From Hyphomonadaceae bacterium (lineage in GTDB: Bacteria > Pseudomonadota > Alphaproteobacteria > Caulobacterales > Hyphomonadaceae): DNA of 64,000 nucleotides. The notes below the pieces were generated by a model. That model had not been told where the DNA came from. It made no database searches and saw only the letters and a program-made list of their open reading frames with translations. Of the stretch, positions 47,024 to 56,743 are shown in pieces. The DNA is taken from positions 1 to 64,000 of the forward strand of contig JAIXRO010000027.1 in NCBI GenBank assembly GCA_027485145.1, in the 5' to 3' direction. The position numbers and the translations under genes were made by a program. Within the stretch, counting starts at the first letter, position 1; every line of letters begins with the position of its first letter.

Positions 47024-48325
47024 ATGTTCGATATCCGCGCGATCCGCGAGACCCCTGACGTTTTCATCCGTGCCTGGAACCGCCGGAAGGCCGGGCTGGG
47101 CGATGAGACCGTCTCGCGCATCCTGGAACTCGATACCGCCTGGCGCGCTGCCACGACCGCCAAGCAGGACGCCGAGAGCGCGCGCAATGCGAACTCGAAA
47201 CTGATCGGGCAGGCGAAGGCGAAGAAGGACGAGGCGGAAGCCGCCCGCCTCATGGCGCTGGTGGCGGATGCCAAGACGGCCATCGAAGCGGCGGAGGCCG
47301 AGGAGAAGACCAAGCGCGCGGCGCTCGATGACCTGCTGATGGGCCTGCCGAACCTGCCGCTGGATGAAGTGCCGGAGGGCACGGACGAACATGGCAATGT
47401 GGAAAAGAGCCGTTGGGGCACGCCGAAGCTCATCAACAATCCGAAGGACCATGCCGACCTCGGCGAAGCGCTGAAAGTGCCGAGCGGGTTTTCCATGATG
47501 GACTTCGAAGCCGCCGCGAAGATGAGTGGCGCGCGGTTTGTGGCGCTGCGCGGGCAGCTGGCCCGGATGGAACGCGCGCTCGCAAACTTCATGCTGGATA
47601 TTCAGACGACGGAGCATGGGTATCAGGAGACGAGCACTCCAATTCTCGTCCGTGAACAGGCGCTTCTAGGAACTGGTCAACTTCCCAAGTTTGAAGAGGA
47701 CATGTTCAAGACTACTTCCGGGCACTATTTGATATCGACCTCGGAGATCTCGCTAACAAATCTAGTACGCGAACAGGTGCTTGACGCAGAGCAGCTGCCG
47801 ATCCGGATGACGGCGCATACGCCCTGCTTCCGCTCCGAAGCGGGCAGCGCCGGGCGCGATACGAAGGGCATGATCCGGCAGCACCAGTTCTACAAGGTCG
47901 AGCTCGTCTCCATCGTCGCGGGCGAGAAAGAGGGCCTCGAAGAACTCGACCGGATGACGAGTTGTGCCGAGGAAGTGCTGAAGCGGCTGGAGCTTCCGTT
48001 CCGCCGCATGCTGCTCTGCACCGGTGACATGGGGGCAGGCGCGCGCAAGACGTTTGATCTTGAAGTCTGGCTGCCCTCGCAGAACACCTACCGCGAGATC
48101 AGCTCCTGCTCCTATTGCGGCGACTTCCAGGCCCGCCGCATGGAGGCTCGCTACCGGGCGGACGCGAAGTCGAAACCGGAATATGTGCACACGCTGAACG
48201 GCTCTGGCCTCGCCGTCGGCCGCACGCTGGTGGCGGTGCTGGAGAATTATCAGAACGCGGATGGGTCTATCACGGTGCCGAAGGCGCTGGTGCCATATAT
48301 GGGCGGGGTTGAGGTGATCCATTGA
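47024..48325 (+). CDS. serS: Seryl-tRNA synthetase
   Basis: SerS charges tRNA-Ser. The N-terminal helical-arm coiled coil (about 30-105, [29 protein letters not shown]) grips the tRNA variable arm. The class II core carries motif 2 ([26 protein letters not shown]) and motif 3 ([18 protein letters not shown]). The 433-residue length is normal. A roughly 130-base patch (47641-47775) has much lower GC than the rest of the gene while the protein stays typical. Its stop overlaps the TTG start of surE. Confidence 0.97.
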   Translation: MFDIRAIRETPDVFIRAWNRRKAGLGDETVSRILELDTAWRAATTAKQDAESARNANSKLIGQAKAKKDEAEAARLMALVADAKTAIEAAEAEEKTKRAALDDLLMGLPNLPLDEVPEGTDEHGNVEKSRWGTPKLINNPKDHADLGEALKVPSGFSMMDFEAAAKMSGARFVALRGQLARMERALANFMLDIQTTEHGYQETSTPILVREQALLGTGQLPKFEEDMFKTTSGHYLISTSEISLTNLVREQVLDAEQLPIRMTAHTPCFRSEAGSAGRDTKGMIRQHQFYKVELVSIVAGEKEGLEELDRMTSCAEEVLKRLELPFRRMLLCTGDMGAGARKTFDLEVWLPSQNTYREISSCSYCGDFQARRMEARYRADAKSKPEYVHTLNGSGLAVGRTLVAVLENYQNADGSITVPKALVPYMGGVEVIH

Positions 48326-49083
48326 GAATCCTCCTCACCAACGATGACGGTATCAATGCCCCCGGTTTGGCGGTCCTTGAGCATATCGCGCGGGAGCTGT
48401 CGGATGACATCTGGATCGCCGCGCCGGAGGAGGAGCAGTCCGGCAAGGGCCGCGCCATCTCGCTGACGCAGCCGGTGCGTGTACGGAAGGTCGGAGCGAA
48501 GGCCTGGGCGATTGCCGGCACGCCGTCGGACGCCGTGTTGCTCGCCTGCAAGGACCTGATGCCGGAGGCGCCGGAACTGGTGCTGTCGGGCGTCAACCGA
48601 GGCCAGAACATTGCCGAGGATACCAGCTTCTCGGGTACGGTGGCCGCCGCCATGTTCGGAATGCAGATGGGCGTGCCCTCAATTGCGCTCAGCCAGGCGC
48701 AGAACTTCCGCGACCGCGGCTCGTTGCCCTGGGAGACGGCGAAGGCCTGGGGCGCAAAGACACTGAAGCCGCTGCTGAAGATGGGCTGGCCGGCGGATGT
48801 GGTGATCAATGTCAACTTCCCGGATGTCGAGCCGGAGGACGTGCGCGGCATCCAGATGACGCGGCAGGGCTTCCGCGATGAGACGATCATCCATACCGAC
48901 CGGCGCGAGGACCTGCGCGGCAACGAGTATTACTGGGTCGGCTACCGGGGCAAGCTCTCGCGCCCGAACGAGGGAACCGACCTGCGCGCGATCTATGAGG
49001 GCTATGTCTCGGTCTCGCCGCTACATGTGGACTTGACGCACGAAGCCTTCCTGCGGACGCTTCAGGCGTCATGGAAGGATTGA
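48322..49083 (+). CDS. surE: 5'/3'-nucleotidase SurE
   Basis: SurE is a stationary-phase survival phosphatase acting on nucleoside monophosphates. The metal site [16 protein letters not shown] carries D8 and D9; SGKGRAISL and [25 protein letters not shown] are the other signatures. The TTG at 48322 is the start (it overlaps the serS stop as TTGA); this gives the family's normal first residues. The 253-residue protein overlaps pcm by 13 bases. Confidence 0.96.
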   Translation: MRILLTNDDGINAPGLAVLEHIARELSDDIWIAAPEEEQSGKGRAISLTQPVRVRKVGAKAWAIAGTPSDAVLLACKDLMPEAPELVLSGVNRGQNIAEDTSFSGTVAAAMFGMQMGVPSIALSQAQNFRDRGSLPWETAKAWGAKTLKPLLKMGWPADVVINVNFPDVEPEDVRGIQMTRQGFRDETIIHTDRREDLRGNEYYWVGYRGKLSRPNEGTDLRAIYEGYVSVSPLHVDLTHEAFLRTLQASWKD

Positions 49084-49724
49084 GCCCAGATCCGTTACGC
49101 ATCCGGCCGCTGATCGAGCGGATTGAACGGCTGGGTGTGACGGATGCGCGTGTGCTGGGTGCCATGACGCGCGTCAATCGCGGCGCATTCCTCGATGACC
49201 CGGTGCTGGCGCCACTGGCGATGGCCGATGCGGCTTTGCCGATCCCGTGCGGTCAGGTGATGCTGCGCCCGGTGACGACAGGGCATCTCATGCAGGCGAT
49301 GGCCCTGCCGGATGACGGGTCTGCGCGCGTGCTGCTGGTCGGCTTCGGATCGGGTTACATGACGGCGCTGCTTTGCGCCCTTTGCCGGCGCGTCCATGCC
49401 GTCGACCGCTTTGCCAGCCTCATCCGCTCGGGGGAGGGACGGCTGGCCCGGCACGGCATCGCGAACGCGGAGCTGCGCCATGGCGACGGCCTGACCGGCT
49501 GGCCCGAAGCGGCGCCGTTCGACCGGATCGTGCTCGCAGGCTCGGTGCTGCAGGTGCCGGATGGGCTGCTGGCGCAATTGGCGATTGGCGGGCGGCTCAC
49601 AGCGCCGCTGATGAGCGGGGAGGGCGGCACCCTGGCGTCAACGGGCGCAGACGGACGCATCACGACTTACCCGTATTTTCCGCCCATTCCCGGGCTGGTC
49701 AGCGGCACCGCGCAGGCGCTCTGA
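49071..49724 (+). CDS. pcm: Protein-L-isoaspartate O-methyltransferase-like protein
   Basis: Pcm methylates isoaspartyl residues to begin their repair. This 217-residue protein has the PIMT N-terminal pattern (IERIERLGVTDARVLGAMTRVNRGAFL, ADAALPIPCGQVMLRPVTTGHLMQAMAL). Motif I is VGFGSGYMTALL, where most enzymes have GTGSGY. HGDGLTGWPEAAPFDRIVLAGSV is motif II. It follows surE with a 13-base overlap, the usual partner. Activity is likely; the motif I variant is a mild caution. Confidence 0.9.
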   Translation: MEGLSPDPLRIRPLIERIERLGVTDARVLGAMTRVNRGAFLDDPVLAPLAMADAALPIPCGQVMLRPVTTGHLMQAMALPDDGSARVLLVGFGSGYMTALLCALCRRVHAVDRFASLIRSGEGRLARHGIANAELRHGDGLTGWPEAAPFDRIVLAGSVLQVPDGLLAQLAIGGRLTAPLMSGEGGTLASTGADGRITTYPYFPPIPGLVSGTAQAL

Positions 49725-49740
49725 AGCCTGCAGGGGGTGT

Positions 49741-49769
49741 TTGCAAAGGCTCGCCCCCCCCGCTATACG
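49741..49769 (+). promoter_or_regulatory. Sigma-70-type promoter of yajC-secDF
   Basis: TTGCAA (49741-49746), 17 bases, then TATACG (49764-49769), 43 bases before yajC. The spacer is strikingly C-rich. The M23 peptidase gene often found between pcm and yajC is absent, which may be why yajC has its own promoter. Confidence 0.65.
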
Positions 49770-49812
49770 GCAGGCTGCAAGAGAGATTTGGCGGGATTCG
49801 AGGAGACCGGGC

Positions 49813-50184
49813 ATGCGGGACAAGATGGTGATTTCGGGTGCATTACTCACCCTGATGGCCGCGCCAGCCTTCGCGCAGGCTGCGGGAGCGCCTCCCGGGC
49901 CGAGCCTGATCATGCAGCTGGTGTTCTTCCTGCCGCTGATCCTGATCTTCTACTTCCTGCTGATCCGTCCGCAGCAACAGCGCGCCAAGAAGCACGCCGA
50001 AATGATTGCGGCGATCAAGCGCGGCGACACGGTGGTTACCTCGGGCGGCCTGATCGGCAAGGTCAACAAGGTCAATGACGGCGAAATCTCCGTTGATCTG
50101 GCGGACAATGTGCGCGTGCGGGTCGTCAAGTCGATGGTTCTCGAAGTGCGCAACAAGGCCGAGCCCGTTCCTGCGAACGACTGA
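49813..50184 (+). CDS. yajC: Preprotein translocase subunit YajC
   Basis: YajC is a small accessory membrane protein of the SecDF complex. The 123-residue protein has a hydrophobic N-terminal stretch, then the main membrane helix (about 33-52, IMQLVFFLPLILIFYFLLIRPQQQRAKKH) and a small cytoplasmic domain (GDTVVTSGGLIGKVNKV). The start ATG at 49813 has an AGGAG site 9 bases upstream. It precedes secD by 55 bases, the usual order. Confidence 0.95.
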   Translation: MRDKMVISGALLTLMAAPAFAQAAGAPPGPSLIMQLVFFLPLILIFYFLLIRPQQQRAKKHAEMIAAIKRGDTVVTSGGLIGKVNKVNDGEISVDLADNVRVRVVKSMVLEVRNKAEPVPAND

Positions 50185-50239
50185 CGGCTCCGGCCGGACT
50201 TCTGGGCTCAATTCAGGCTGATTTCATTCAGGACGCGCC

Positions 50240-51847
50240 ATGCTTCAGTTTCCCGCCTGGAAAGTGTTTCTAGTCATGGCCGTGGCGATCTGGGGCACGC
50301 TGATCGCGCTCCCGAACGCCGTGAACATGAGCGGCGCGCCCAGCTGGGTGCCGCAGAAGCCGGTCAATCTGGGGCTCGACCTGCGCGGCGGCGTCTATCT
50401 CGAGATGGAAATCCGGCCGGAGGAAGTGATCGAAGGCCGGCTTGACGTGTTCGCCCGTGATGTGCGCGGCGCGCTCGCACGCACAGAGTCTGCGCCGCTG
50501 ATCCCGCACACGATCGACATCACTGGCCGCGTTATGACGGTGACGCTGAACCGCCCGGATGCCTCGGGAAATTTCCCGATCGAGGATGCGATCGCGCGGA
50601 TCAACCGGGTGAACACCCCGCTTGAGGGCGGCATCGCCGGTGGCCGAACGTTTGAGGTCGCGCAGACCCGTGCCGACACCCTGACGATCACGGTGCCTCA
50701 GAACTCCGAGAGCCTGATGATGGCGGATGCGCTCGCCAAGACGCGCACCATCGTCAGCCGCCGGATCGACCCCGATGGTGTGGCCGAAGTATCGATCACG
50801 CCCTCGGGTGCCAACCGGCTCATCCTCGAAGCGCCGGGCGAGCCCAATCCGCAGCGCCTGAAGGACCTGCTGAACCGCGACGGCCGGATGACGTTCAACA
50901 TCGTCGATGACAGCCCCTCCGCGCTCGCCGCCGCCGAAGCCGGCGTCGTGAAGCCGGGCTATCACCTGTTGACCGGACCCGAGACCGGGCCGCTGCTGGT
51001 GCGCACGATCCCGGAGATCGTCGGCTCGGACATCGCGACCGCCAGCCAGGGCAATGACGAAGCCAACCGGCCGCAGATCAACTTCCGCCTCAACTCGAAC
51101 GGCGCCCGGAAATTCTTCGAGACGACCAGCGCCAATACCAACAAGCGCTTCGCCATCGTTCTCGACGACGTGATCATGTCGGCGCCGAACATCAACGAGC
51201 CGATTGCAGGCGGCAACGTGCGCATTACCGGTAGCTTCACGATCGAGCAGGCGCAGGATCTCGCAGCCATCATTGCCGCCGGCGAAATGCCTGCGAAGGT
51301 TCAGTTCCTCGACCAGCGCTCCGTGTCGTCCACGTTGGGAGAGGATTCCATCGAAGCCGGTTTTCGTGCGGCGATCATCGGTCTGGTTCTGGTCGGCGGG
51401 TTGATGGTGCTGGCATACGGGATGATGGGCGTGTTCGCGGTAATTTCGCTCGCCCTCAACATCGTGCTCGTCTTTACCACCCTGTCATTGCTGAACGCGA
51501 CGCTGACCCTTCCCGGCATCGCCGGCATCGTGCTGACGATCGGCATGTCGGTCGATGGTAACGTTCTGGTATTCGAGCGCATACGCGAGGAACAGAAAGC
51601 CGGACGATCCGTCTGGACAGCCGTGCAAGCGGGCTACGAGCGTGCGCTGGTGACAATTCTCGATGCGAACATCACGGGTCTGTTCTCGGCCGCCGTGCTT
51701 TACGTCATGGGGTCCGGACCGGTCAAAGGGTTCGCCGTTACGCTGGCACTCGGCATCCTGACCTCGATGTTCACCTCGATGGTGTTCACGCGGATGCTGA
51801 CCGTGTTCTGGATGAAACTGACCAAGCCGAAACGCTTCGCGATCTAG
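50240..51847 (+). CDS. secD: Protein translocase subunit SecD
   Basis: SecD and SecF use the proton gradient to help pull proteins across the inner membrane. This 535-residue SecD has a first membrane helix, the periplasmic P1 region (NLGLDLRGGVYLEMEI), and a C-terminal six-helix transmembrane (RND-type) half with VLTIGMSVDGNVLVFERIREE, carrying the conserved D and R residues. Length and order before secF are normal. Confidence 0.97.
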   Translation: MLQFPAWKVFLVMAVAIWGTLIALPNAVNMSGAPSWVPQKPVNLGLDLRGGVYLEMEIRPEEVIEGRLDVFARDVRGALARTESAPLIPHTIDITGRVMTVTLNRPDASGNFPIEDAIARINRVNTPLEGGIAGGRTFEVAQTRADTLTITVPQNSESLMMADALAKTRTIVSRRIDPDGVAEVSITPSGANRLILEAPGEPNPQRLKDLLNRDGRMTFNIVDDSPSALAAAEAGVVKPGYHLLTGPETGPLLVRTIPEIVGSDIATASQGNDEANRPQINFRLNSNGARKFFETTSANTNKRFAIVLDDVIMSAPNINEPIAGGNVRITGSFTIEQAQDLAAIIAAGEMPAKVQFLDQRSVSSTLGEDSIEAGFRAAIIGLVLVGGLMVLAYGMMGVFAVISLALNIVLVFTTLSLLNATLTLPGIAGIVLTIGMSVDGNVLVFERIREEQKAGRSVWTAVQAGYERALVTILDANITGLFSAAVLYVMGSGPVKGFAVTLALGILTSMFTSMVFTRMLTVFWMKLTKPKRFAI

Positions 51848-51867
51848 CCGGCAAGGATACACGCATT

Positions 51868-52860
51868 ATGCTGATCAAATACTGGCCCGAAGAGACCAAC
51901 ATTCCCTTCATGAAGTATCGCTGGGTCGGCGTCGCCCTGTCGGTCATCATGATCGTTGGCTCGATCTTTCTGCTTGCGACGCGGGGACTGAATTTCGGCG
52001 TGGATTTTGCGGGCGGCTCAGTCGTCGAACTCGCGGAAACCGAGACCGTGACCGTGCCGGAAGTGCGAAGCAAGATTGCGGGCGGTCTGACGGTGAACTC
52101 GGCGACCGGCAGTGACAACCAGCGGCTCGTGGTCATCCGGTTCGGCGAGCTGGACGAATCCCTGCTCGGGCCGGAATTTGCAGCGTTGACGGACGAAGAG
52201 AAAGTCGAGCGTGCCTCCGGCGCCTCGAACACCTATGTCGTGAGCGAACTGAAACGCGCCTTCAATCTGGCGGACGAAGACATCCTGCGCAACGATTCCG
52301 TCGGGCCGAAAGTGTCCGGCGAGTTGTTCCTTGAGAGCATGATCGCGCTCGGTGTCGCCTGCGTGTTCATGCTGCTCTACATCACGTTCCGCTACAGCTG
52401 GTCTTACGGCATCGGCGGCATCGCGGCGATCTTCCATGATGCCATCGTGACGATGGGCCTGTTCTCGCTTCTGCAGCTGGAATTCGACCTTACGACGATC
52501 GCCGCGCTTCTCACGATTATCGGCTACTCGATCAATGACAGCGTGGTCGTGTTCGACCGCGTGCGCGAAGTGCGCCGCAAGTACAAGCAGATGCCGGGCA
52601 TCGATGTCATCGACTTGGCCACGAACCAGACGCTGTCACGCACCGCGCTCACATCGGGAACCGTGCTTGTCGCTGTCCTTTCGATCCTGTTCTTCGGCGG
52701 TCCGGTTCTCTCCGGCATGGCCATCGCGATGGTCTGGGGCGTGCTGATCGGAACTTACTCGTCGATCTTCTTTGCCTCGGCCATCGTGTTGGCGCTTGGC
52801 ACAGAGGTCAAGAAGCCGGGCGCGCCAGATGACGTGCCTGGCTTCCAGGGCGTTGCCTGA
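51868..52860 (+). CDS. secF: Protein translocase subunit SecF
   Basis: This 330-residue partner of SecD starts with a membrane helix and NFGVDFAGGS, then a periplasmic region and a five-helix half. SIALGVACVFMLLYITFRYSWSYGIGGIAAIFHDAIVTMG and IIGYSINDSVVVFDRVREVRRKY carry the conserved D...R residues. It follows secD after 20 bases and converges on ychF after 6. Confidence 0.97.
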   Translation: MLIKYWPEETNIPFMKYRWVGVALSVIMIVGSIFLLATRGLNFGVDFAGGSVVELAETETVTVPEVRSKIAGGLTVNSATGSDNQRLVVIRFGELDESLLGPEFAALTDEEKVERASGASNTYVVSELKRAFNLADEDILRNDSVGPKVSGELFLESMIALGVACVFMLLYITFRYSWSYGIGGIAAIFHDAIVTMGLFSLLQLEFDLTTIAALLTIIGYSINDSVVVFDRVREVRRKYKQMPGIDVIDLATNQTLSRTALTSGTVLVAVLSILFFGGPVLSGMAIAMVWGVLIGTYSSIFFASAIVLALGTEVKKPGAPDDVPGFQGVA

Positions 52861-52866
52861 CGCGGA

Positions 52867-53964
<1,098 letters not shown>

Positions 53965-54219
53965 GACGCCTTTGCCTCCAGATTAACCAAAGTATCGCGG
54001 CGACTGGCCCCGCCAGTCCGATACCGGTCTGTTTGTGTTTGCGGCGCGATTCCACCAACCTTCGGCCGGATTCCGGAATGCCGCTTCAGCCCGGCGGATT
54101 AGCCGCTTTCCTTAAGCAAAAACAGGCACAAAAATCGCTTCGCATCTTAAATGGCTGACTTGGCCAGACTGCCGGGCTATCTTGCCCGGCTTAACCGTTT
54201 CAGAAGGGTACACGCACCC
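53965..54219. other. Intergenic region between ychF and the TIR-like gene
   Basis: This 255-base divergent region contains no recognisable ORF. It includes an A-rich tract (about 54114-54134) and a perfect hairpin GCCGGGC (54171-54177) / GCCCGGC (54184-54190) with a six-base loop, about 30 bases before the TIR-like start. That hairpin would sit in the transcript leader and might affect initiation. Confidence 0.5.
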
Positions 54220-55158
54220 ATGAGTTATGACGTCTTCCTTGTGTCCGCGATCGAGGACCGGGACACCGCCAAACTGATTGCGCGGCGCCTTCGCTCGCTC
54301 AAATTCCGCGTCTGGCTGGACCAGAAGCAGGAAGATGAGACCTTCGATGCCAAGGATGCGCGTGACGCGACCGGATCTCCGTCCATGCTGGTGCTCTGGT
54401 CCGCCGCGGCTGTCGGAAGCGACTGGGTGCGTGCCGCTGCCTCGATTGGCCATTCCCGTCCCGGCACGCTGATCGAGGCGGCGCTCGACAAGACGGTGCC
54501 GTACGAGCCGTTCACCGCCCACAAGCGCTATGCGCTGGCCGGCATGACGTCCCGCAACACACCGCTGGCCTTCGTCGATCTCATCGAAGAACTCGCAGAG
54601 CGTCAGGGCCGCACCGGCCTGCGCGACTGGATCAGCTACGGCGCGCAGGACGAAGAACAGCGGATCGCGTGGCTTGCGGCACACCCGGCCGATCCTCTGG
54701 CGCTCGACGCCCAGAAGAAGCGTGAGAAGGAACTCGGCGTGAAGCCCGCCCCGGCCCGCGAAGCCATCGGCGCAGCGGCGCTTGCGGCGGCCGCGATGCG
54801 GACAAGCCCCCCGCCGCCACCTGCGATGGCGGGTCCGCCGCGTCCAGCCGCCACAAGTCCGCTCGCCTCCAACGGCGCGATTGCCTCGGCAACCCTGGCC
54901 GAGGAAGCGCGGGGGTTCAGCACGTTGATGGGGGTTGGCGTTGCCATCGGCGCGATGCTGTTCATGGCGTGGGTCTTCCGCTCACAGCCTGCGCCGCCCG
55001 CGATTCGCGGTCTTCCGGCAATCGCGAACGCACAGATGCCGGTAACCTGTCCGGCCGGCACCGTGCCGCGCTCCATGATCCGGGTGCTCGAACCGGGCGA
55101 GATCATTGACGATACCCAGCCCGTCATCGTGGACGACACCTCCGCCGATCCGGGCTGA
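54220..55158 (+). CDS. TIR-like membrane protein
   Basis: This 312-residue protein has a TIR-like domain at about 1-130. YDVFLVSAIEDRDTAKLIARRLRSLKFRVWLDQ is the opening, and SAAAVGSDWVRAAASIG is the region that normally holds the catalytic glutamate; here alanine stands there (around A72-A73). NADase activity is therefore unlikely. A Pro/Ala-rich linker leads to one membrane helix (about 234-254) and a C-terminal 55 residues with PVTCPAGTVPRSMIRVLEPG, perhaps periplasmic. The ATG at 54220 has AGAAGGG 11 bases upstream; the longer frame from 54151 lacks a site. It resembles the protein at 1680-2840 in general layout but is not a close copy. Function unknown. Confidence 0.78.
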   Translation: MSYDVFLVSAIEDRDTAKLIARRLRSLKFRVWLDQKQEDETFDAKDARDATGSPSMLVLWSAAAVGSDWVRAAASIGHSRPGTLIEAALDKTVPYEPFTAHKRYALAGMTSRNTPLAFVDLIEELAERQGRTGLRDWISYGAQDEEQRIAWLAAHPADPLALDAQKKREKELGVKPAPAREAIGAAALAAAAMRTSPPPPPAMAGPPRPAATSPLASNGAIASATLAEEARGFSTLMGVGVAIGAMLFMAWVFRSQPAPPAIRGLPAIANAQMPVTCPAGTVPRSMIRVLEPGEIIDDTQPVIVDDTSADPG

Positions 55159-55182
55159 TCTGTCTGACGTTGCCAAAAACAA

Positions 55183-55212
55183 AAAAAGCCGCCGGATATC
55201 CGGCGGCTTTTT
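55183..55212. terminator. Bidirectional terminator between the TIR-like gene and atpF
   Basis: AAAAAGCCGCCGGAT pairs perfectly with ATCCGGCGGCTTTTT, a 15-bp arm on each side with A-run and T-run ends. It would end both the plus-strand TIR-like transcript and the minus-strand atp transcript. Confidence 0.92.
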
Positions 55213-55230
55213 CTTGTTTGGGCCGGGAGC

Positions 55231-55806
55231 TTAGCTCAGAGCTTTTTCGATCTCGCGCGCCGCTGCCTCGAACTGATCGACGCCGGTTTGTTCCGCCATC
55301 ACGCGGCGTGCCGCTTCGGTAGCGGCGTCAGCGGCCGCCCGGCGCACTTCGTTCGCGGCTTCGGCTTCGGCCCGGCCGATGCGGGCCTCGGCCTGGGCTT
55401 CGCGGCGCGTGATCTTGTCGGCAAGGTCTTGCTTCGCGGCTTCGAGGAAGGCGTGCGCATCGCGCTTGGCCTGATCGATGATTGCCTCAGCCTCACGGTC
55501 GGCTTCCTTTTGCCGGCGTTCCGCCTGGGCCAGCGCCTCGGCCGCCTGCGCGCGCAGGGCCGCCACTTCGTCCAGTTCCTTGCGGATCGTCTCTGCGCGG
55601 TTATCGAGCCCGCTGAGCACGGTCTTGAACACGCCGAGCCGCCACAGGATGGCGAAGAAGATCAGGATGCCGATCATCACGAGGTGCGTGACGGTATCGG
55701 TGAACGGCGTGAGCAGCGTGTCGTGCCCTTCGCCTTCGCCGGCCGCAAGCGCAGCAGGGCCAAATGTGGCGAGAGTGATCGAAGTCAGCAGCGTGCGCAG
55801 GTTCAT
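55231..55806 (-). CDS. atpF: ATP synthase F0 subunit b
   Basis: This peripheral-stalk subunit ties F0 to F1. The 191-residue protein has a signal-like hydrophobic N-terminus (1-22), a membrane helix (about 41-60, LVMIGILIFFAILWRLGVFKTVL) and a long charged coiled coil with alternating Glu/Lys/Ala to the end. It overlaps the paralogous upstream b' gene by one base (TGATG). Two b-type genes are normal for photosynthetic and many non-photosynthetic alphaproteobacteria. Confidence 0.93.
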   Translation of the reverse strand: MNLRTLLTSITLATFGPAALAAGEGEGHDTLLTPFTDTVTHLVMIGILIFFAILWRLGVFKTVLSGLDNRAETIRKELDEVAALRAQAAEALAQAERRQKEADREAEAIIDQAKRDAHAFLEAAKQDLADKITRREAQAEARIGRAEAEAANEVRRAAADAATEAARRVMAEQTGVDQFEAAAREIEKALS

Positions 55807-56354
55807 CAGCGGGTCTCCAGCACAGAGCTGACAGCTTTCTTGACGTCCGCCTTCGAGACCTTGACGCCCAGACGGGCGATCATGGCTTCGGCGGCATCCA
55901 CCGAGATCTGCTCGACATTCTTCATCGCATCTTCCCGCAGCTTCGAAATGCGGGTTTCGGCGCGCTCAAGCTTCAGCGCCATCTCGGCGTCTACCCGGCC
56001 GGTCACTTGCGCCAGTTCGGTTTCGGCGGCCGCTTTCGCGGAGTCGGACGTTTCCCGGGCGCGTGCGCGCGCCTGCGCCAGCCGGATCTCCAGCGCCTTT
56101 TGCGCCTCGACCGACTGGTTGTTCAGGCGTGCGGCTTCATCGAGATCAGCCGCAATGCTGCTTGCCCGTTGCTTCAGCGTGCCTTCCAGCTTCGGCAGGA
56201 TGGAGCGCGACAGCGCGAAGTACATCCCGACAAAGAAGATGGCCAGCCAGAACAGCTGCGAGGCAAACCAGGTCGGGTCAAACGCCGGGAAGGGCGCCGT
56301 CACGGCCTCGCCGCTGTGCGCGGCGGTCTCTGCGAGAAATGCCAGCAAGCTCAT
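55806..56354 (-). CDS. atpF2: ATP synthase F0 subunit b'
   Basis: This 182-residue second stalk subunit has a membrane helix (about 29-50, FASQLFWLAIFFVGMYFALS) and a long coiled coil (55-160). It pairs with subunit b to form a heterodimeric stalk. The order c-b'-b matches other alphaproteobacteria. It starts 28 bases after atpE. Confidence 0.93.
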   Translation of the reverse strand: MSLLAFLAETAAHSGEAVTAPFPAFDPTWFASQLFWLAIFFVGMYFALSRSILPKLEGTLKQRASSIAADLDEAARLNNQSVEAQKALEIRLAQARARARETSDSAKAAAETELAQVTGRVDAEMALKLERAETRISKLREDAMKNVEQISVDAAEAMIARLGVKVSKADVKKAVSSVLETR

Positions 56355-56382
56355 GGCGTGCCTTGCTCCTTACCTGCGCTGC

Positions 56383-56619
56383 TTACGCGGCGAACAGGAT
56401 CAGCATCGAAATAACGAACGCGAAGAGGCCAAGGGCTTCTGCGAGCGCCATACCGAGAAAGAGGTTGCCCGATTGTTGCGGGGCAGCGGAGGGGTTGCGC
56501 ATCGCGGCGTCGAGGAACGAGCCGAAGATGTTGCCCACGCCGATCGCTGCGCCGATCATGCCGAGCGTGGCGAGGCCAGCGCCGACATACCGCAGACCTT
56601 CGGTGATATTGCCTTCCAT
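56383..56619 (-). CDS. atpE: ATP synthase F0 subunit c
   Basis: This 78-residue hairpin protein forms the rotor ring. Helix 1 has the GxGxGxG-like packing (YVGAGLATLGMIGAAIGVGNIFG), the loop is RNPSA and helix 2 carries the proton-binding E61 in GMALAEALGLFAFVI. Glutamate there with no extra sodium-type ligands suggests proton coupling. Confidence 0.97.
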   Translation of the reverse strand: MEGNITEGLRYVGAGLATLGMIGAAIGVGNIFGSFLDAAMRNPSAAPQQSGNLFLGMALAEALGLFAFVISMLILFAA

Positions 56620-56743
56620 GGGAGTCTCCTATTGGGATCGAGGGGGATTCGGGTTGATATGGGGCCCGTGAAGCGTGTTCGGGTTGAAGCGTCAAGGGGC
56701 AGGACGAGGCGCGATTGGACGCACCGGCGGTGGGGCTCTCCGG

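Noticed and set aside
49725..49812. Missing M23 peptidase gene between pcm and yajC
   Set aside because: Relatives often have a peptidase gene here. The gap is only 88 bases with no remnant, so this is simple absence rather than a broken gene.
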